Origin: Inquilinus limosus_F
GTDB lineage: Bacteria; Pseudomonadota; Alphaproteobacteria; DSM-16000; Inquilinaceae
DNA length: 64,000 nucleotides
Assembly: GCF_051487185.1 (NCBI RefSeq)
Contig: NZ_JAHVDK010000011.1
Span: 62,001-126,000 of the forward strand
Direction: 5' to 3'
This document shows positions 32,979 through 41,518 of the stretch, piece by piece. A program made the translations under genes and the position numbers. The notes under the pieces are model-generated. The model was not told where the DNA came from. It did no database searches and saw only the letters and a list, made by a program, of their open reading frames with translations. Position 1 is the first letter of the stretch, and the number at the start of each line of letters is the position of its first letter.

Positions 32979-33782
32979 ATGGAGAGAAGGATGCGTTACA
33001 TTCTGGCGAAGGGCGCCGCGGCGGTCGCGGGCCTGGTCGCCCTGGCCCTTGCGGCGGCCCCGGCGGCGGCGCAGGAGACGGTGCGGGTGGGGACGGAGGG
33101 CACCTACGCGCCCTTCACCTACCAGGACGACAGCGGCAAGCTGACCGGCTACGACGTCGAGGTGCTGCGCCTGGTCGAGGCCAAGGTGCCGGACCTGACG
33201 TTCGACTTCGTGCCGCAGCCCTGGGACAGCATGTTCCTGGGCCTCGAATCCGGCAAATACGACGTCGTCGCCAACGAGATCTCGAAGACGCCGGAGCGCG
33301 CGACCAAGTACCTGTTCTCCGACGTCGCCTACTTCCACAGCGGCTCCTCCATCATCGTCAAGAAGGGCGTCACCGGCATCCACAGCCTCGACGACCTGAA
33401 GGGCAAGCTGGTCGGCGCCGGCGTGGGCAGCGAGCACGCCAAGCTGGTCGAGGACTATCTCGCCGCCCATCCGGGCGCGTTCGAGATCCGCTATTATGAC
33501 GGCAATGTCACGCCGGTGCTGCTGGACGTGGCCGAAGGCCGGATCGACGCCCATGTCAACGACCCGATCGTGGCCAAGGACCATGCCGAGAAGTTGGGCC
33601 TGCCGGTCGAGGCGACCGGCGACCTGCTGACCAAGGTTCCCGCTTATCTGGTGTTCCGCCAGGACGCCAAGGGCGAGGCGCTGAAGGCCAAGATCGACGC
33701 CGCGCTGACCGCGCTAAAGGCCGACGGCTCGCTGGCGAAGCTGTCGCAGCAGTGGTTCGGCCAGGACTACACCCAGGACTGA
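32979..33782 (+). CDS. Polar amino acid ABC transporter binding protein
   Basis: The 267-residue protein begins with a signal peptide ending in AAAPAAAQ-E and has the SBP_bac_3 pattern: VRVGTEGTYAPFTYQDDSGKLTGYDVEV, FVPQPWDSMFLGLESGKYDVVANEISKTPERATKYLFS and a late GRIDAHVNDPIVAKD. The Trp/Asp region (PWDSMFLGL) and TPERA are usual for amino acid ligands; overall it looks most like cystine-binding proteins. ATG 32979 is preferred because a GAGGGG site lies about 10 nt upstream. This gene completes a full importer. Confidence 0.9.
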   Translation: MERRMRYILAKGAAAVAGLVALALAAAPAAAQETVRVGTEGTYAPFTYQDDSGKLTGYDVEVLRLVEAKVPDLTFDFVPQPWDSMFLGLESGKYDVVANEISKTPERATKYLFSDVAYFHSGSSIIVKKGVTGIHSLDDLKGKLVGAGVGSEHAKLVEDYLAAHPGAFEIRYYDGNVTPVLLDVAEGRIDAHVNDPIVAKDHAEKLGLPVEATGDLLTKVPAYLVFRQDAKGEALKAKIDAALTALKADGSLAKLSQQWFGQDYTQD

Positions 33783-33912
33783 CGGGGAAGGGGCACCGCG
33801 ACAGCGCGGCGCGACACTGCGCCGCTCCGTCGATTGCGGCTCAACATGGCCGCGCCCATATCAGCGGCGGAAGGGGGATGCCCGCGGCAGCGGGCCCGAC
33901 CGGAGAGTTGTG

Positions 33913-34650
33913 ATGACACCCCAGGAACGCGAGCTCCTGACCAATCTCGTCGCCCGGCTGAAGCAGGCCCCGCCCGCCGAAAGGGACGAGGAGGCGACGG
34001 CGATGATCCGGGACCTGGTCCGCGACCTGCCCGACGCCCCCTATCTGCTGGCGCAGACCGTGCTGATCCAGGACTACGCGCTGCACCAGGCGCAGGCCCG
34101 GATCGCGGAGCTGGAGCGCCAGGCCCAGCAGCCGCAGCGCAGCGGCGGCAGCGGCAGCTTTCTCGGCGCCATCTTCGGCAGCGGCGCCGGCCGTCCGCAG
34201 CCGGCCCCGCAGCCGCAGACGCCGGCCACCACCCAGGCTCCCTCGGCCTATGCCCAGGCCCAGCCCGGCCCGTGGGGCGGCGGCGGACCCTTCGGCCAAT
34301 CCTCTGCTGGCCCGTCCTTCCTGCGCAGCGCCGCCGCCACCGCGGCCGGCGTCGCCGGCGGCGCGCTGGTGTTCCAGGGCATCGAGTCGCTGTTCGGCCT
34401 TGGCCATGGCGGCTGGGGCGGCCTCGGCACCGGCTTCTCCGGCCCGGCCCCCGGCCTGACCGAGACGGTGATCAACAACTACTATGGCGACGCCGGCCCC
34501 GGCGGGGACGGCACTGATCTGCGCGACGCCGACGCCGCGCCGCAGGACGACGGCCAGGACGTCCAGGATGCCGACTATCAGGACGACGGCAGCCAGGGCG
34601 ATTTCGGCGGCGGCGACTTCGGTGGCGGCGACGACACGCTGAGCTCCTGA
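33913..34650 (+). CDS. DUF2076 family protein
   Basis: The 245-residue protein starts with the DUF2076 helical domain (TPQERELLTNLVARLKQAPPAERDEEATAMIRDLVRDLPDAPYLLAQTVLIQDYALHQAQARIAELERQ). A long low-complexity Pro/Gln/Gly region follows, then a hydrophobic patch (AAATAAGVAGGALVFQGIESLFG) and an acidic Asp/Gly tail. DUF2076 proteins are periplasmic-ligand-binding-like or membrane-sensor-like in annotation, but no function is established. The ATG with GGAGAG 6 nt upstream is chosen. It is convergent with the Nudix gene, 8 nt apart. Confidence 0.82.
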   Translation: MTPQERELLTNLVARLKQAPPAERDEEATAMIRDLVRDLPDAPYLLAQTVLIQDYALHQAQARIAELERQAQQPQRSGGSGSFLGAIFGSGAGRPQPAPQPQTPATTQAPSAYAQAQPGPWGGGGPFGQSSAGPSFLRSAAATAAGVAGGALVFQGIESLFGLGHGGWGGLGTGFSGPAPGLTETVINNYYGDAGPGGDGTDLRDADAAPQDDGQDVQDADYQDDGSQGDFGGGDFGGGDDTLSS

Positions 34651-34658
34651 CCGGGGTT

Positions 34659-35126
34659 TCAGCCCGCTGCGTTCAGGATCTCCGCCAGCCGGTCGAGCAG
34701 GGGGCGCTGGCCTTCCAGGATCTTCTCCCGGGCGGTCGGCAGGTCGAACCATTCGGCCCGGTCGACCTCCGGGAAGCTCTGGATCCGGCCGCTCTTCGGC
34801 GGCCACTCCAGCTCGAAGGTGCCGCTGCGCACCTGGCCGACATCCAGGTCGCCGGCGACGGCGAAGGCCGTGACCGCCTTGCCGCCGCGCTGGCGGATCC
34901 GGCCGAGCGGCAGCAGCGGCCCGGCGGGCTCAGCCCCCAGCTCCTCGGCGAATTCGCGTTTCGCCGCGACCTCCGCATCCTCGTCCGGGTCCAGCTCTCC
35001 TTTCGGGATCGACCAGGCGCCGAGATCCTTGCGCTGCCAGAACGGGCCGCCGGGATGCACCAGCAGGACATGGAGCCGCCCGTCCACGCGCTTGTGCATC
35101 AGCAGTCCGGCGCTCTCCGCAGGCAT
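34659..35126 (-). CDS. Nudix hydrolase
   Basis: The 155-residue protein holds a perfect Nudix box GX5EX7REUXEEXGU (starting GELDPDEDAEVAAKREFAEE, residues about 43-65), which binds Mg2+ and the diphosphate. The front part (SAGLLMHKRVDGRLHVLLVHPGGPFW) is that of the predicted NTP-pyrophosphohydrolase group acting on nucleotides or diphosphoinositol-like compounds. The substrate is unknown. The stop of the SRPBCC gene lies 9 nt upstream on the same strand, so it may be the third gene of the ArsR-SRPBCC-Nudix transcript. Confidence 0.9.
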   Translation of the reverse strand: MPAESAGLLMHKRVDGRLHVLLVHPGGPFWQRKDLGAWSIPKGELDPDEDAEVAAKREFAEELGAEPAGPLLPLGRIRQRGGKAVTAFAVAGDLDVGQVRSGTFELEWPPKSGRIQSFPEVDRAEWFDLPTAREKILEGQRPLLDRLAEILNAAG

Positions 35127-35135
35127 GGACCTCTC

Positions 35136-35579
35136 TCAGGCGACGGCTTCTTCCAGAAGATAGCGCTCCAGCCGGTCGAGGCAGCCGCCCCAGCCCTCGC
35201 GGTGGCGATCGCGGGCCGGCTCGTCGAAGAACTGCTCATGCGTCAGGATCAGCACGGTGCCGTCGCCGTCCGGCCGCAGCGTCAGCGTCACCTGCGACTC
35301 CCGCTCCGGCATCGTCCGCCAGGCCCAGGAGAACACCAGCTTCTCGTTCGGCACGACCTCCTTGTACACGCCGCCGACATCGTGCCGCTCGCCGTCGGGG
35401 GTGGAGAAGGCGACGTGATAGCGGCCGCCGACGCGCGGGTCGGCCTCGGCGCTGATGGTCTCGGCGCTGGCCGGCCCGAACCAGCGCATTATTTTTTCCG
35501 GGTCGGTCCAGGCGGCGTAGACTTTGGCGGGAGGGGCGGCGAGGCGGCGCCGGAGGCTGAGGCTGGGCTTGGCGAGCAT
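35136..35579 (-). CDS. SRPBCC (AHSA1-type) ligand-binding protein
   Basis: The 147-residue protein is an activator-of-Hsp90-homologue-1-like START/SRPBCC domain: LRRRLAAPPAKVYAAWTDPEKIMRWFGP, a central GGRYHVAFSTPDGERHDVGGVYKEVVPNEKLVFSWAW, and the C-terminal helix EGWGGCLDRLERYLLEE. These bind hydrophobic ligands and in this context are regulated by the ArsR gene whose 3' end overlaps this start by 91 nt. Role unknown. A homologous pair lies at 49418-50254. Confidence 0.88.
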   Translation of the reverse strand: MLAKPSLSLRRRLAAPPAKVYAAWTDPEKIMRWFGPASAETISAEADPRVGGRYHVAFSTPDGERHDVGGVYKEVVPNEKLVFSWAWRTMPERESQVTLTLRPDGDGTVLILTHEQFFDEPARDRHREGWGGCLDRLERYLLEEAVA

Positions 35580-35908
35580 GACTCCTCCTCGACGAAGGCG
35601 GCCAGGCGGTCGAGCTGTTCGGACCAGAAGCGCTGATAGCGGCTCAGCCAGTCCATCGCCTGCTCCATCGGTGCCGCGGACAGACGGCAGGTCACGGTGC
35701 GGCCGGTCTTGGTCCGCGTGATCAGCCCGGCCTCGGACAGCACGTCGAGATGCTTCATCACGGCCGGCAGCGACATGGTGAAGGGCCGGGCCAGTTCGCT
35801 GACCGAGAGGTCCTGCTGCTCGCCCAGCCGGGCGATCAGCGCCCGGCGCGTCGGGTCGGCCAGCGCGGCGAAAGTGCGGTCCAGGGTGAGCTCTTGATAG
35901 TTAACCAT
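35489..35908 (-). CDS. ArsR-family regulator with unusual overlapping tail
   Basis: The 139-residue protein has the ArsR winged helix (FAALADPTRRALIARLGEQQDLSVSELARPFTMSLPAVMKHLDVLSEAGLITRTKTGRTVTCRLS, residues about 14-78) and the family C-terminus SRYQRFWSEQLDRLAAFVEEE. It then continues for about 30 residues of Ser/Pro/Ala-rich sequence that is simply the SRPBCC start read in another frame (91-nt overlap). Homologous regulators, including the one at 49418, end soon after this helix, so a stop codon seems to have been lost. No metal-binding Cys pair is seen in the DNA-binding region; it belongs to the non-metal ArsR group paired with SRPBCC proteins. Confidence 0.85.
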   Translation of the reverse strand: MVNYQELTLDRTFAALADPTRRALIARLGEQQDLSVSELARPFTMSLPAVMKHLDVLSEAGLITRTKTGRTVTCRLSAAPMEQAMDWLSRYQRFWSEQLDRLAAFVEEESCSPSPASASGAASPPLPPKSTPPGPTRKK

Positions 35909-36061
35909 AAAGTTAAACTTAAGGTTGTCGGGACGGCGCTGTCAAGCGCGGATCACCGACAGCCCTTATCGCACCCAGCGCCGGAAGCCCAGCGGCCGGA
36001 TAGCGCACCCGTCTCGCTCCGGCGCGCCACCATGGCCGCTCCGCCGCCCGGCAAGGACGGT

Positions 36062-36694
36062 TCACTTCGCCTTCGGCACCGGCGGCGCGGTCGCCTGGAC
36101 GGCCATCTCGGTGTGCAGGCGCTGCGCCATCTGCAGGTGCTGGAACACCACCGGCAGGGTCTCGGCGGCAAAGGCCTTCAGATCCTCGTCCTGGCCGGAG
36201 CCGATCTCGTACTCCAGCAGCTGCGCCGTGACCTGGTGGTCGGTGATCTGGCTGGCGATGTAGGCGCGGTCGAAATCGGCGCCGTCCAACCCTTTCAGCC
36301 GGTCGTGGATCGCCTGGTGCTCGGCATCCATTTCATCGGGCAGGACGATCCCGGCCGCCTTGGCCAGCTCGGCCAGACGATCGTTGGCGCGGCCGTGGTC
36401 GCGCACCATGCGCCGGCCGAAGTCTCTCATCGCGTCGCTGCCGCCCTGCGCTTCCGCCAGCTTGCCGAAGGCCACCTCCGCCAGGCCGCCCCGGGCGGCG
36501 GCGACGGCGAAGACCTGGTCCGACGGGTTCGGCCGGTGCGGGGCCGGCATGCCGGGCGTCCCTTCCGGTGTGCCGGCGGGGGTGCCGGCCGGGTTGCCCG
36601 GCGCCGGGGTCGTGGGAATCGTGGTCTGGGCCCAGGCCGGCGCCGACCCGAGCAACAGGGCCGCCAGCGCCGCGGCCGCGAACCGATCGATCAT
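36062..36694 (-). CDS. DUF4142 family periplasmic protein
   Basis: The 210-residue protein has a signal peptide (RFAAAALAALLLGSAPAWAQ), a Pro/Gly/Thr linker with repeated GTPxGTP, and a ferritin-like helical DUF4142 domain (SDQVFAVAAARGGLAEVAFGKLAEAQGGSDAMRDFGRRMVRDHGRAND...). Members are periplasmic, often induced by stress, function unknown. The ATG with GGAGGAA about 7 nt upstream was chosen over the longer start. It follows the di-haem cytochrome gene by 28 nt on the same strand and may be its operon partner. Confidence 0.85.
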   Translation of the reverse strand: MIDRFAAAALAALLLGSAPAWAQTTIPTTPAPGNPAGTPAGTPEGTPGMPAPHRPNPSDQVFAVAAARGGLAEVAFGKLAEAQGGSDAMRDFGRRMVRDHGRANDRLAELAKAAGIVLPDEMDAEHQAIHDRLKGLDGADFDRAYIASQITDHQVTAQLLEYEIGSGQDEDLKAFAAETLPVVFQHLQMAQRLHTEMAVQATAPPVPKAK

Positions 36695-36722
36695 GCCGGT
36701 TCCTCCTTCCATGGCCGGCGGC

Positions 36723-38117
36723 TCACAGCGCCAGCATGTAAGCGGTCAGCGCGTCCTTCTCCTCCTGGGTCAGCTTCAGCCCGAGCACCAGATTGAAGAA
36801 CTCCACCGTGTCGGCCAGGGTCATCAGACGGCCGTCATGCAGGTAGGGCGGTGAATCCTTGATGCCGCGCAGGGTGAAGGTCTTGATCGGTCCGGCCGGC
36901 AGCATGACCTTGCCGTTCACGGTCTGGCTGAAGTCATAGAACCGCTCCGTCTTCAGGTCGTGCATCTGGTTGTCCATGAAGGCGGTCTGCGGGATGTGGC
37001 AGGTGGCGCACTGGCCCTTGCCCATGAAGATCCGCTCGCCCGCCAGCTCCTGCTCGGTCGCCCTGGCCGGGTCCAGACGCCCCAGCGGGTCCAGCTTCGG
37101 CGCCGGCGGGAAGTCGATCATGTTCTGCATCTGCGCCATCATCGCCGTCTGGTCGTGCCGGTCCGGCAGGTTGACGCCCTTGCGCTGGGCGCTCATCTGG
37201 TCGCCGTTGAAATAGGCAGTGCGCTGCTCGAATTCGGTGAAGTCCTCGACCGAGCGCAGCGAGCGCTTCGAGCCATGGATCTGCTGGTTGAACATGCCGC
37301 GCAGGCTGACCGTATCGATCCGGAACCGCGCCGCCTGCGGCCTTGTGTCGGGGTTCAGGTGGAAGGCCGCGTTGCTGTGGAAGTTGGCGTGGCAGTCCAG
37401 GCAGGTGACGCCCAGGCTCTGGTCGGCGCTCTTGCGGTCCTCGGTCTGGTTGAACTCCTCCTGCGGGAAAGGCGTCAGCAGCAGCCGAAGGCCTTCCATC
37501 TGCACCGGGGTGATCAGCCCGACCATAATGGCGTAGTAATTCTTGATGGTCAGCAGCTGCCCGCGCGAGACGTCGCCGAGTTCCGGATGCGTGGTCAGGA
37601 AGATCGGCGGCGGGAATTCCGGGGTGAAGGCGTCGGGCAGGTCGAAATCGACGTCGAAGCGGCGCAGGTTGCGCTGCTCCTGCCGGGCGACGTCGTCGAT
37701 CTGGCTGTTCGGGAACACCTGGCCGCCGGTCGCCTGCTTGACATGGGGCAGGGGCAGGAAGCCGGCCGGGAACAGGCCGCGCTGGCGGATCTCGTCCGGG
37801 CTCATCGCCGACAGCTCGTCCCAGGTGACGCCTTGCGGCAGCTTCACCCGGACGCCGCCCTGCACCGGCTTGCGCCCACCCGACATCATCACGCCCGGGA
37901 TCGGCCGGTCGGCCAGGTCGTAGCGATCCTCCAGCAGCGCCCGCTGGCGCTGCATTACCTCCGGCTTGGCCGCCTCGTCATCCGCTTTGACCTGGTCGAA
38001 GGGCTGGGTGGGCAGGGGCCGGTAGGTCGCGTCCGGCGGCAGCGACTGGGCCAGGGCGCCGACGCCGGCGACGATGCCGGCCGTCAGCAGGGACAGGGGC
38101 AGCAGGCGGCGGGCCAT
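36723..38117 (-). CDS. Di-haem c-type cytochrome (cytochrome c peroxidase/MauG-like)
   Basis: The 464-residue exported protein has an N-terminal signal (RRLLPLSLLTAGIVAGVGALAQ) and two haem c sites, CLDCH at 239-243 and CATCH at 370-374. The C-terminal half (TEQELAGERIFMGKGQCATCHIPQTAF and PIKTFTLRGIKDSPPYLHDGRLMTLADTVEFFN) matches the CCP/MauG fold, with the conserved LRG and PYLHDG motifs. It is larger than a classical peroxidase because of a long N-terminal region. It probably acts in periplasmic peroxide reduction or an oxidative modification. The ATG has a GAGG site. Overlap with a longer open frame upstream is ignored because the signal peptide begins here. Confidence 0.85.
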   Translation of the reverse strand: MARRLLPLSLLTAGIVAGVGALAQSLPPDATYRPLPTQPFDQVKADDEAAKPEVMQRQRALLEDRYDLADRPIPGVMMSGGRKPVQGGVRVKLPQGVTWDELSAMSPDEIRQRGLFPAGFLPLPHVKQATGGQVFPNSQIDDVARQEQRNLRRFDVDFDLPDAFTPEFPPPIFLTTHPELGDVSRGQLLTIKNYYAIMVGLITPVQMEGLRLLLTPFPQEEFNQTEDRKSADQSLGVTCLDCHANFHSNAAFHLNPDTRPQAARFRIDTVSLRGMFNQQIHGSKRSLRSVEDFTEFEQRTAYFNGDQMSAQRKGVNLPDRHDQTAMMAQMQNMIDFPPAPKLDPLGRLDPARATEQELAGERIFMGKGQCATCHIPQTAFMDNQMHDLKTERFYDFSQTVNGKVMLPAGPIKTFTLRGIKDSPPYLHDGRLMTLADTVEFFNLVLGLKLTQEEKDALTAYMLAL

Positions 38118-38311
38118 CGGGCACCTCGTGAAATCGTCCTCGGAATTCACGACGCCGAGCGACGCGGCGTTTTCCCGGCCAACAGGAACTTAGTCGCGCC
38201 GGTTCCTGCGCCCAGATAATTTTGGGCAACCGCGACGCCCGGAGGCCCCGGTCTGCTTCTTCGGCCCGAGCGTGCAGCCCAGCGGCTCCCCTCCGGTTCG
38301 ACAGCCGGTCC

Positions 38312-39109
38312 TCAGGAAAGGTCCCGTTTCCGATTCTGTTGAAGCCAGGTGTTCAGCTTGAACGCGACTTCCGTGCGATTTCGAGCCTGAAGCTTTCGCA
38401 TTATGTTTCGCACATGCACCTTTACCGTGTTCTCGTGAATATTCAACTCATAGGCAATGGTTTTGTTGGTTTTGCCTCTCAATAATCCTTGGGCGACATT
38501 GGTTTGCTGGACGGTCAAGAGACCATCGGTCGGGTCCTTTGATCGAGCCGGAGCTTCGCGTTGCTGATATAGCCGGACGAGACAGTTGGCGGGAATGAAT
38601 GCTCCGCCGGATTGGATCAATCGGATCGCACCGAGTATCATGCTGACGCTCATATTGCTGGATAGATATCCCTGAATTCCGGAGGTCAATATCTTGACCG
38701 CAAGATCCGTATCCTCATCGTCTCCCAAGGCTAGAATGCCGATGTGGGGATATTGCGATTTCAGGTCTGCTAGATCGTCAATAATTTCGTGGGCATGTTC
38801 TTCGCTGGCAGGCCCTATATTGATGATGATGATCGAGGTGCGCTGAGGGGTGTCCCTGTCGACCAGCCAATCTTCGAGGCTGGCGAAGGCTGCCACGAGA
38901 TATCCGGCGCCGGCATCCTCGATCGCTTTCACCAGGCCATCTCGGCTGAGCGTGCGATGGTCGATGATGGTGACCACCGACGCTGCTCGGACTTCATCGC
39001 CAAGCATGCCCCGTCCGGTCTCTGCGAATGGGTCGTGGAAACCCGTCTGCTCGACCGCTTGGCTCTCCGGAGGCGGCGGCATCGTGGCAGTCCCTCGATA
39101 CGCGAGCAT
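38312..39109 (-). CDS. NarL/LuxR-type regulator with non-canonical receiver domain
   Basis: The 265-residue protein has a receiver-like domain (residues about 44-155) and a C-terminal LuxR/GerE helix-turn-helix (LTVQQTNVAQGLLRGKTNKTIAYELNIHENTVKVHVRNIMRKLQARNRTEVA, about 198-250). At the phosphoacceptor position at the end of strand 3 it reads SIIIINIGPA, with Asn97 in place of Asp, and the conserved Lys of strand 5 is not evident. It therefore probably does not accept phosphate and acts phosphorylation-independently. The G+C of this gene is visibly lower than its neighbours. The chosen ATG has GGAGGAG 5 nt upstream. No histidine kinase is adjacent. Confidence 0.85.
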   Translation of the reverse strand: MLAYRGTATMPPPPESQAVEQTGFHDPFAETGRGMLGDEVRAASVVTIIDHRTLSRDGLVKAIEDAGAGYLVAAFASLEDWLVDRDTPQRTSIIIINIGPASEEHAHEIIDDLADLKSQYPHIGILALGDDEDTDLAVKILTSGIQGYLSSNMSVSMILGAIRLIQSGGAFIPANCLVRLYQQREAPARSKDPTDGLLTVQQTNVAQGLLRGKTNKTIAYELNIHENTVKVHVRNIMRKLQARNRTEVAFKLNTWLQQNRKRDLS

Positions 39110-39240
39110 TCCTCTCCTCCCCGATGTTATTCAGACCACGACAGGGTTCTGGCACCTCCAACGAGAGCGTCGGAGGTTTGGTTCAAATTTGCGGAGAACT
39201 TGCCGATAGCTCCTCAAGGATGACGCCGTGGCGGCCACTT

Positions 39241-40362
39241 CTATTCCAGCGCGTCGATCCGCACCTCGCGGCTTTTGGCACCCTCGGCGACCAGGGCCAG
39301 CAGCCGCTCGCCTTCCTTCGTCACCGCCGCGGCCTCGGCCGGCGATAGCGGCTCGAAGGGCTGGGTCCGCAGCACAGCGGCGCCACGCGCCTGGGTGACC
39401 TTCCAGCTGCCACGGACCATGCCGTCCACGAGCAGCACCGGCGGCATGAAATTGCCGTAGACTAGCGGGCGGTGCTGTGGGGCGATGATGTGGTCGCGCT
39501 CGGCATGGGACAGCAGCAGGTTGTCGTATTCCGGCAAGAAGCGCGGCGGCGCAGGCGCGTCCGGGCCGGGCCGCGGCGCATCCGGCAGGTCGAACAGCTC
39601 GCGCCCCGTCTCGTCGCGGAACGTCAGCAGCCTGGGCCGCAGCCGGTCGACCACGGATTGCAGCCGGGTCAGGCCCGACCAGGTCTGCATGTCCTGCACG
39701 CTGGCCGGGCCGAAGGCGGCGAGGTAACGCAGCAGCATCGCGTCCGGCGTCGTGTCGGTGCCGAGCTGTTGCCGCAGCCAGCTCTCCGCCGTGGTGCAGA
39801 GCGGCAGGCCGCCGATGCCCCACAGGCCGCGCGGCGGCACCTGCACCAACGGCGCCAGGTTGCGGATGGCGTAGGACAGAGACTTGGCGTCGCGGTCCGG
39901 CCACTGCTTCTGCAGCAGCCGGCCCAGCTCCTCGACCGTGCGCGGCTGGTCGACCAGGAGGCGGCGCCCAGCCGCGACCAGCGCCTCCAGATCCATCCCG
40001 GCCAGCGTCTTGCCGTAGGGCGTGCCGGTCATCAGCAGCCGCTCCTGCACACCCTGCAGCACCGGGCGCAGCGCCAGGCAGTCGCGGGCGGTGACGAGGT
40101 GGATCGTCGACCGCATGAGGGCGATCCGCACCGCCTTGCGGTCGCGGATCAGCTCGGCCAGGTCCTCCAGCTCGAACCGCTCCAGCCGGCTCCACAGCCC
40201 GACATAGGGGGCGGTGGGGGATTGCGACTGCATCCCGACCAGCCGCTCGATCGCCTCGACGGCGGTCGCGGGCCAGCGCTGCAACAGGCCCTGCCGGGCC
40301 AGAAGCGCCTGGTTGCGGCTGCGCCGGTCCAGCACCTCTCCCGCCGTCTGCCCCTTCGCCAT
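39241..40362 (-). CDS. AlkZ-like winged-helix protein (HTH_42), putative DNA glycosylase
   Basis: The 373-residue protein is a second AlkZ/YcaQ-superfamily member. It starts LDRRSRNQALLARQGLLQRW and has IERLVGMQSQSPTAPYVGLWSRL with Gln-Ser-Gln at the position of the catalytic QxQ loop of crosslink-unhooking glycosylases. It also has STIHLVTARDCLALRP, and the late LPEYDNLLLSHAERDHII with NFMPPVLLVDGMVRGSWKV. With its canonical QxQ it is a better glycosylase candidate than the protein at 7822-8835. It is divergent from the trypsin-like gene, 168 nt away. Confidence 0.82.
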   Translation of the reverse strand: MAKGQTAGEVLDRRSRNQALLARQGLLQRWPATAVEAIERLVGMQSQSPTAPYVGLWSRLERFELEDLAELIRDRKAVRIALMRSTIHLVTARDCLALRPVLQGVQERLLMTGTPYGKTLAGMDLEALVAAGRRLLVDQPRTVEELGRLLQKQWPDRDAKSLSYAIRNLAPLVQVPPRGLWGIGGLPLCTTAESWLRQQLGTDTTPDAMLLRYLAAFGPASVQDMQTWSGLTRLQSVVDRLRPRLLTFRDETGRELFDLPDAPRPGPDAPAPPRFLPEYDNLLLSHAERDHIIAPQHRPLVYGNFMPPVLLVDGMVRGSWKVTQARGAAVLRTQPFEPLSPAEAAAVTKEGERLLALVAEGAKSREVRIDALE

Positions 40363-40530
40363 GCGTCCCCCGATCCTGCGGCTTCGGGCGCCAGCCTGTC
40401 CCGGATCGGCGGCGGCAGACAAGACCGAGCGAAGCGGCTGGCCGGTCCGCACCGTCTCGGGGCTTGCATCCGGCCCCGCATGGCGTCGAGAATTGGTGGA
40501 GTACCCCCGCCCGATACCATGGAGGCCGCG

Positions 40531-41511
40531 ATGGCCCTCGGACCGGACGACTGGGAAGTGCCCGTGCGGGCGCAGCCCGACCCCGACGACTACGTCTTCG
40601 ACCTCGACCGTGCGCTGGACGCCGTGCTCGGCCTGACCGCGCGCATCCCAACCGATGCCTTCACCGCCGGCACGCTCGGCACCGAACGCGCCGGCAACGG
40701 CGTGGTGATCCGCGACGACGGCATCGTGCTGACCATCGGCTACCTGATCACCGAGGCCGAGGAGGTCTGGCTCACCACCAATGCCGGCCGGGTCGTGCCC
40801 GGGCATGTGCTGGGCTACGACCAGTCGACCGGCTTCGGCCTGGTCCAGGCGCTGGGCCCGCTCGGCCTGCCGGCGCTGAAGCCAGGCTACGGTCGTGCCG
40901 CCTCGCCCGGCACCGAGGTGGTGATCGCCGGCGCCGGCGGCCGCCGGCGCTCGCTGGCCGGGCGGATCGTCGCCCGCCAGGAATTCGCGGGATACTGGGA
41001 GTATGTGCTGGACGAGGCGATGTTCACCGCTCCGGCGCATCCGCATTGGGGCGGCACCGCGGTGATCGGCCCGGCCGGCGACCTGCTCGGCATCGGCTCG
41101 CTGCAGATCCAGCACCAGGCGGCCGGGGGTCGGATGCTGCCGCTGAACATGGCGGTGCCGATCGACCTGCTGCAGCCGATCTTCGACGACCTGACGACGC
41201 TCGGCCGCGCCGACCGGCCGCCGCGCCCCTGGCTCGGCCTGTTCGCGACCGAGGATGAAGGCCGGGTGGTGGTGGTCGGCTTCGCCGGCAACGGCCCGGC
41301 CCGGCGGGCGGGGCTGCGCGAGGGCGACGCCGTGCTCGCGGTCGACGGCGAGGCGGTCAGTGACCTCGCTGGCTTCTTCCGCGCCGTCTGGGCGCTGGGC
41401 GAGGCCGGGGTCGAGGTGCCGCTGACGCTCGACCGCGAGGGCGACGTGTTCGACGTGCATGTCCGCTCAACCGACCGGGCCCGGGTGCTGAAATCAGCCA
41501 AGTTGCACTGA
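40531..41511 (+). CDS. Trypsin/HtrA-like PDZ protein without catalytic triad
   Basis: The 326-residue protein aligns by eye with DegP/HtrA proteases: GNGVVIRDDGIVLTIGYLI (protease strand), GTEVVIAGAGG, GGTAVIGPAGDLLGIGSL and a C-terminal PDZ domain (LFATEDEGRVVVVGFAGNGPARRAGLREGDAVLAVDGEAVSDLAGFFRAVWALG). All three catalytic positions are replaced. The HVV motif is YLI (Tyr71), the Asp is Gly101 (DQSTGFGL) and GNSGG is HWGGT (Trp173). It also lacks a signal peptide. It is best read as a cytoplasmic pseudoprotease or scaffold. The ATG with GGAGG 7 nt upstream is chosen. An AraC gene follows after 7 nt, so the two are probably co-transcribed. Confidence 0.8.
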   Translation: MALGPDDWEVPVRAQPDPDDYVFDLDRALDAVLGLTARIPTDAFTAGTLGTERAGNGVVIRDDGIVLTIGYLITEAEEVWLTTNAGRVVPGHVLGYDQSTGFGLVQALGPLGLPALKPGYGRAASPGTEVVIAGAGGRRRSLAGRIVARQEFAGYWEYVLDEAMFTAPAHPHWGGTAVIGPAGDLLGIGSLQIQHQAAGGRMLPLNMAVPIDLLQPIFDDLTTLGRADRPPRPWLGLFATEDEGRVVVVGFAGNGPARRAGLREGDAVLAVDGEAVSDLAGFFRAVWALGEAGVEVPLTLDREGDVFDVHVRSTDRARVLKSAKLH

Positions 41512-41518
41512 CGGGCCG

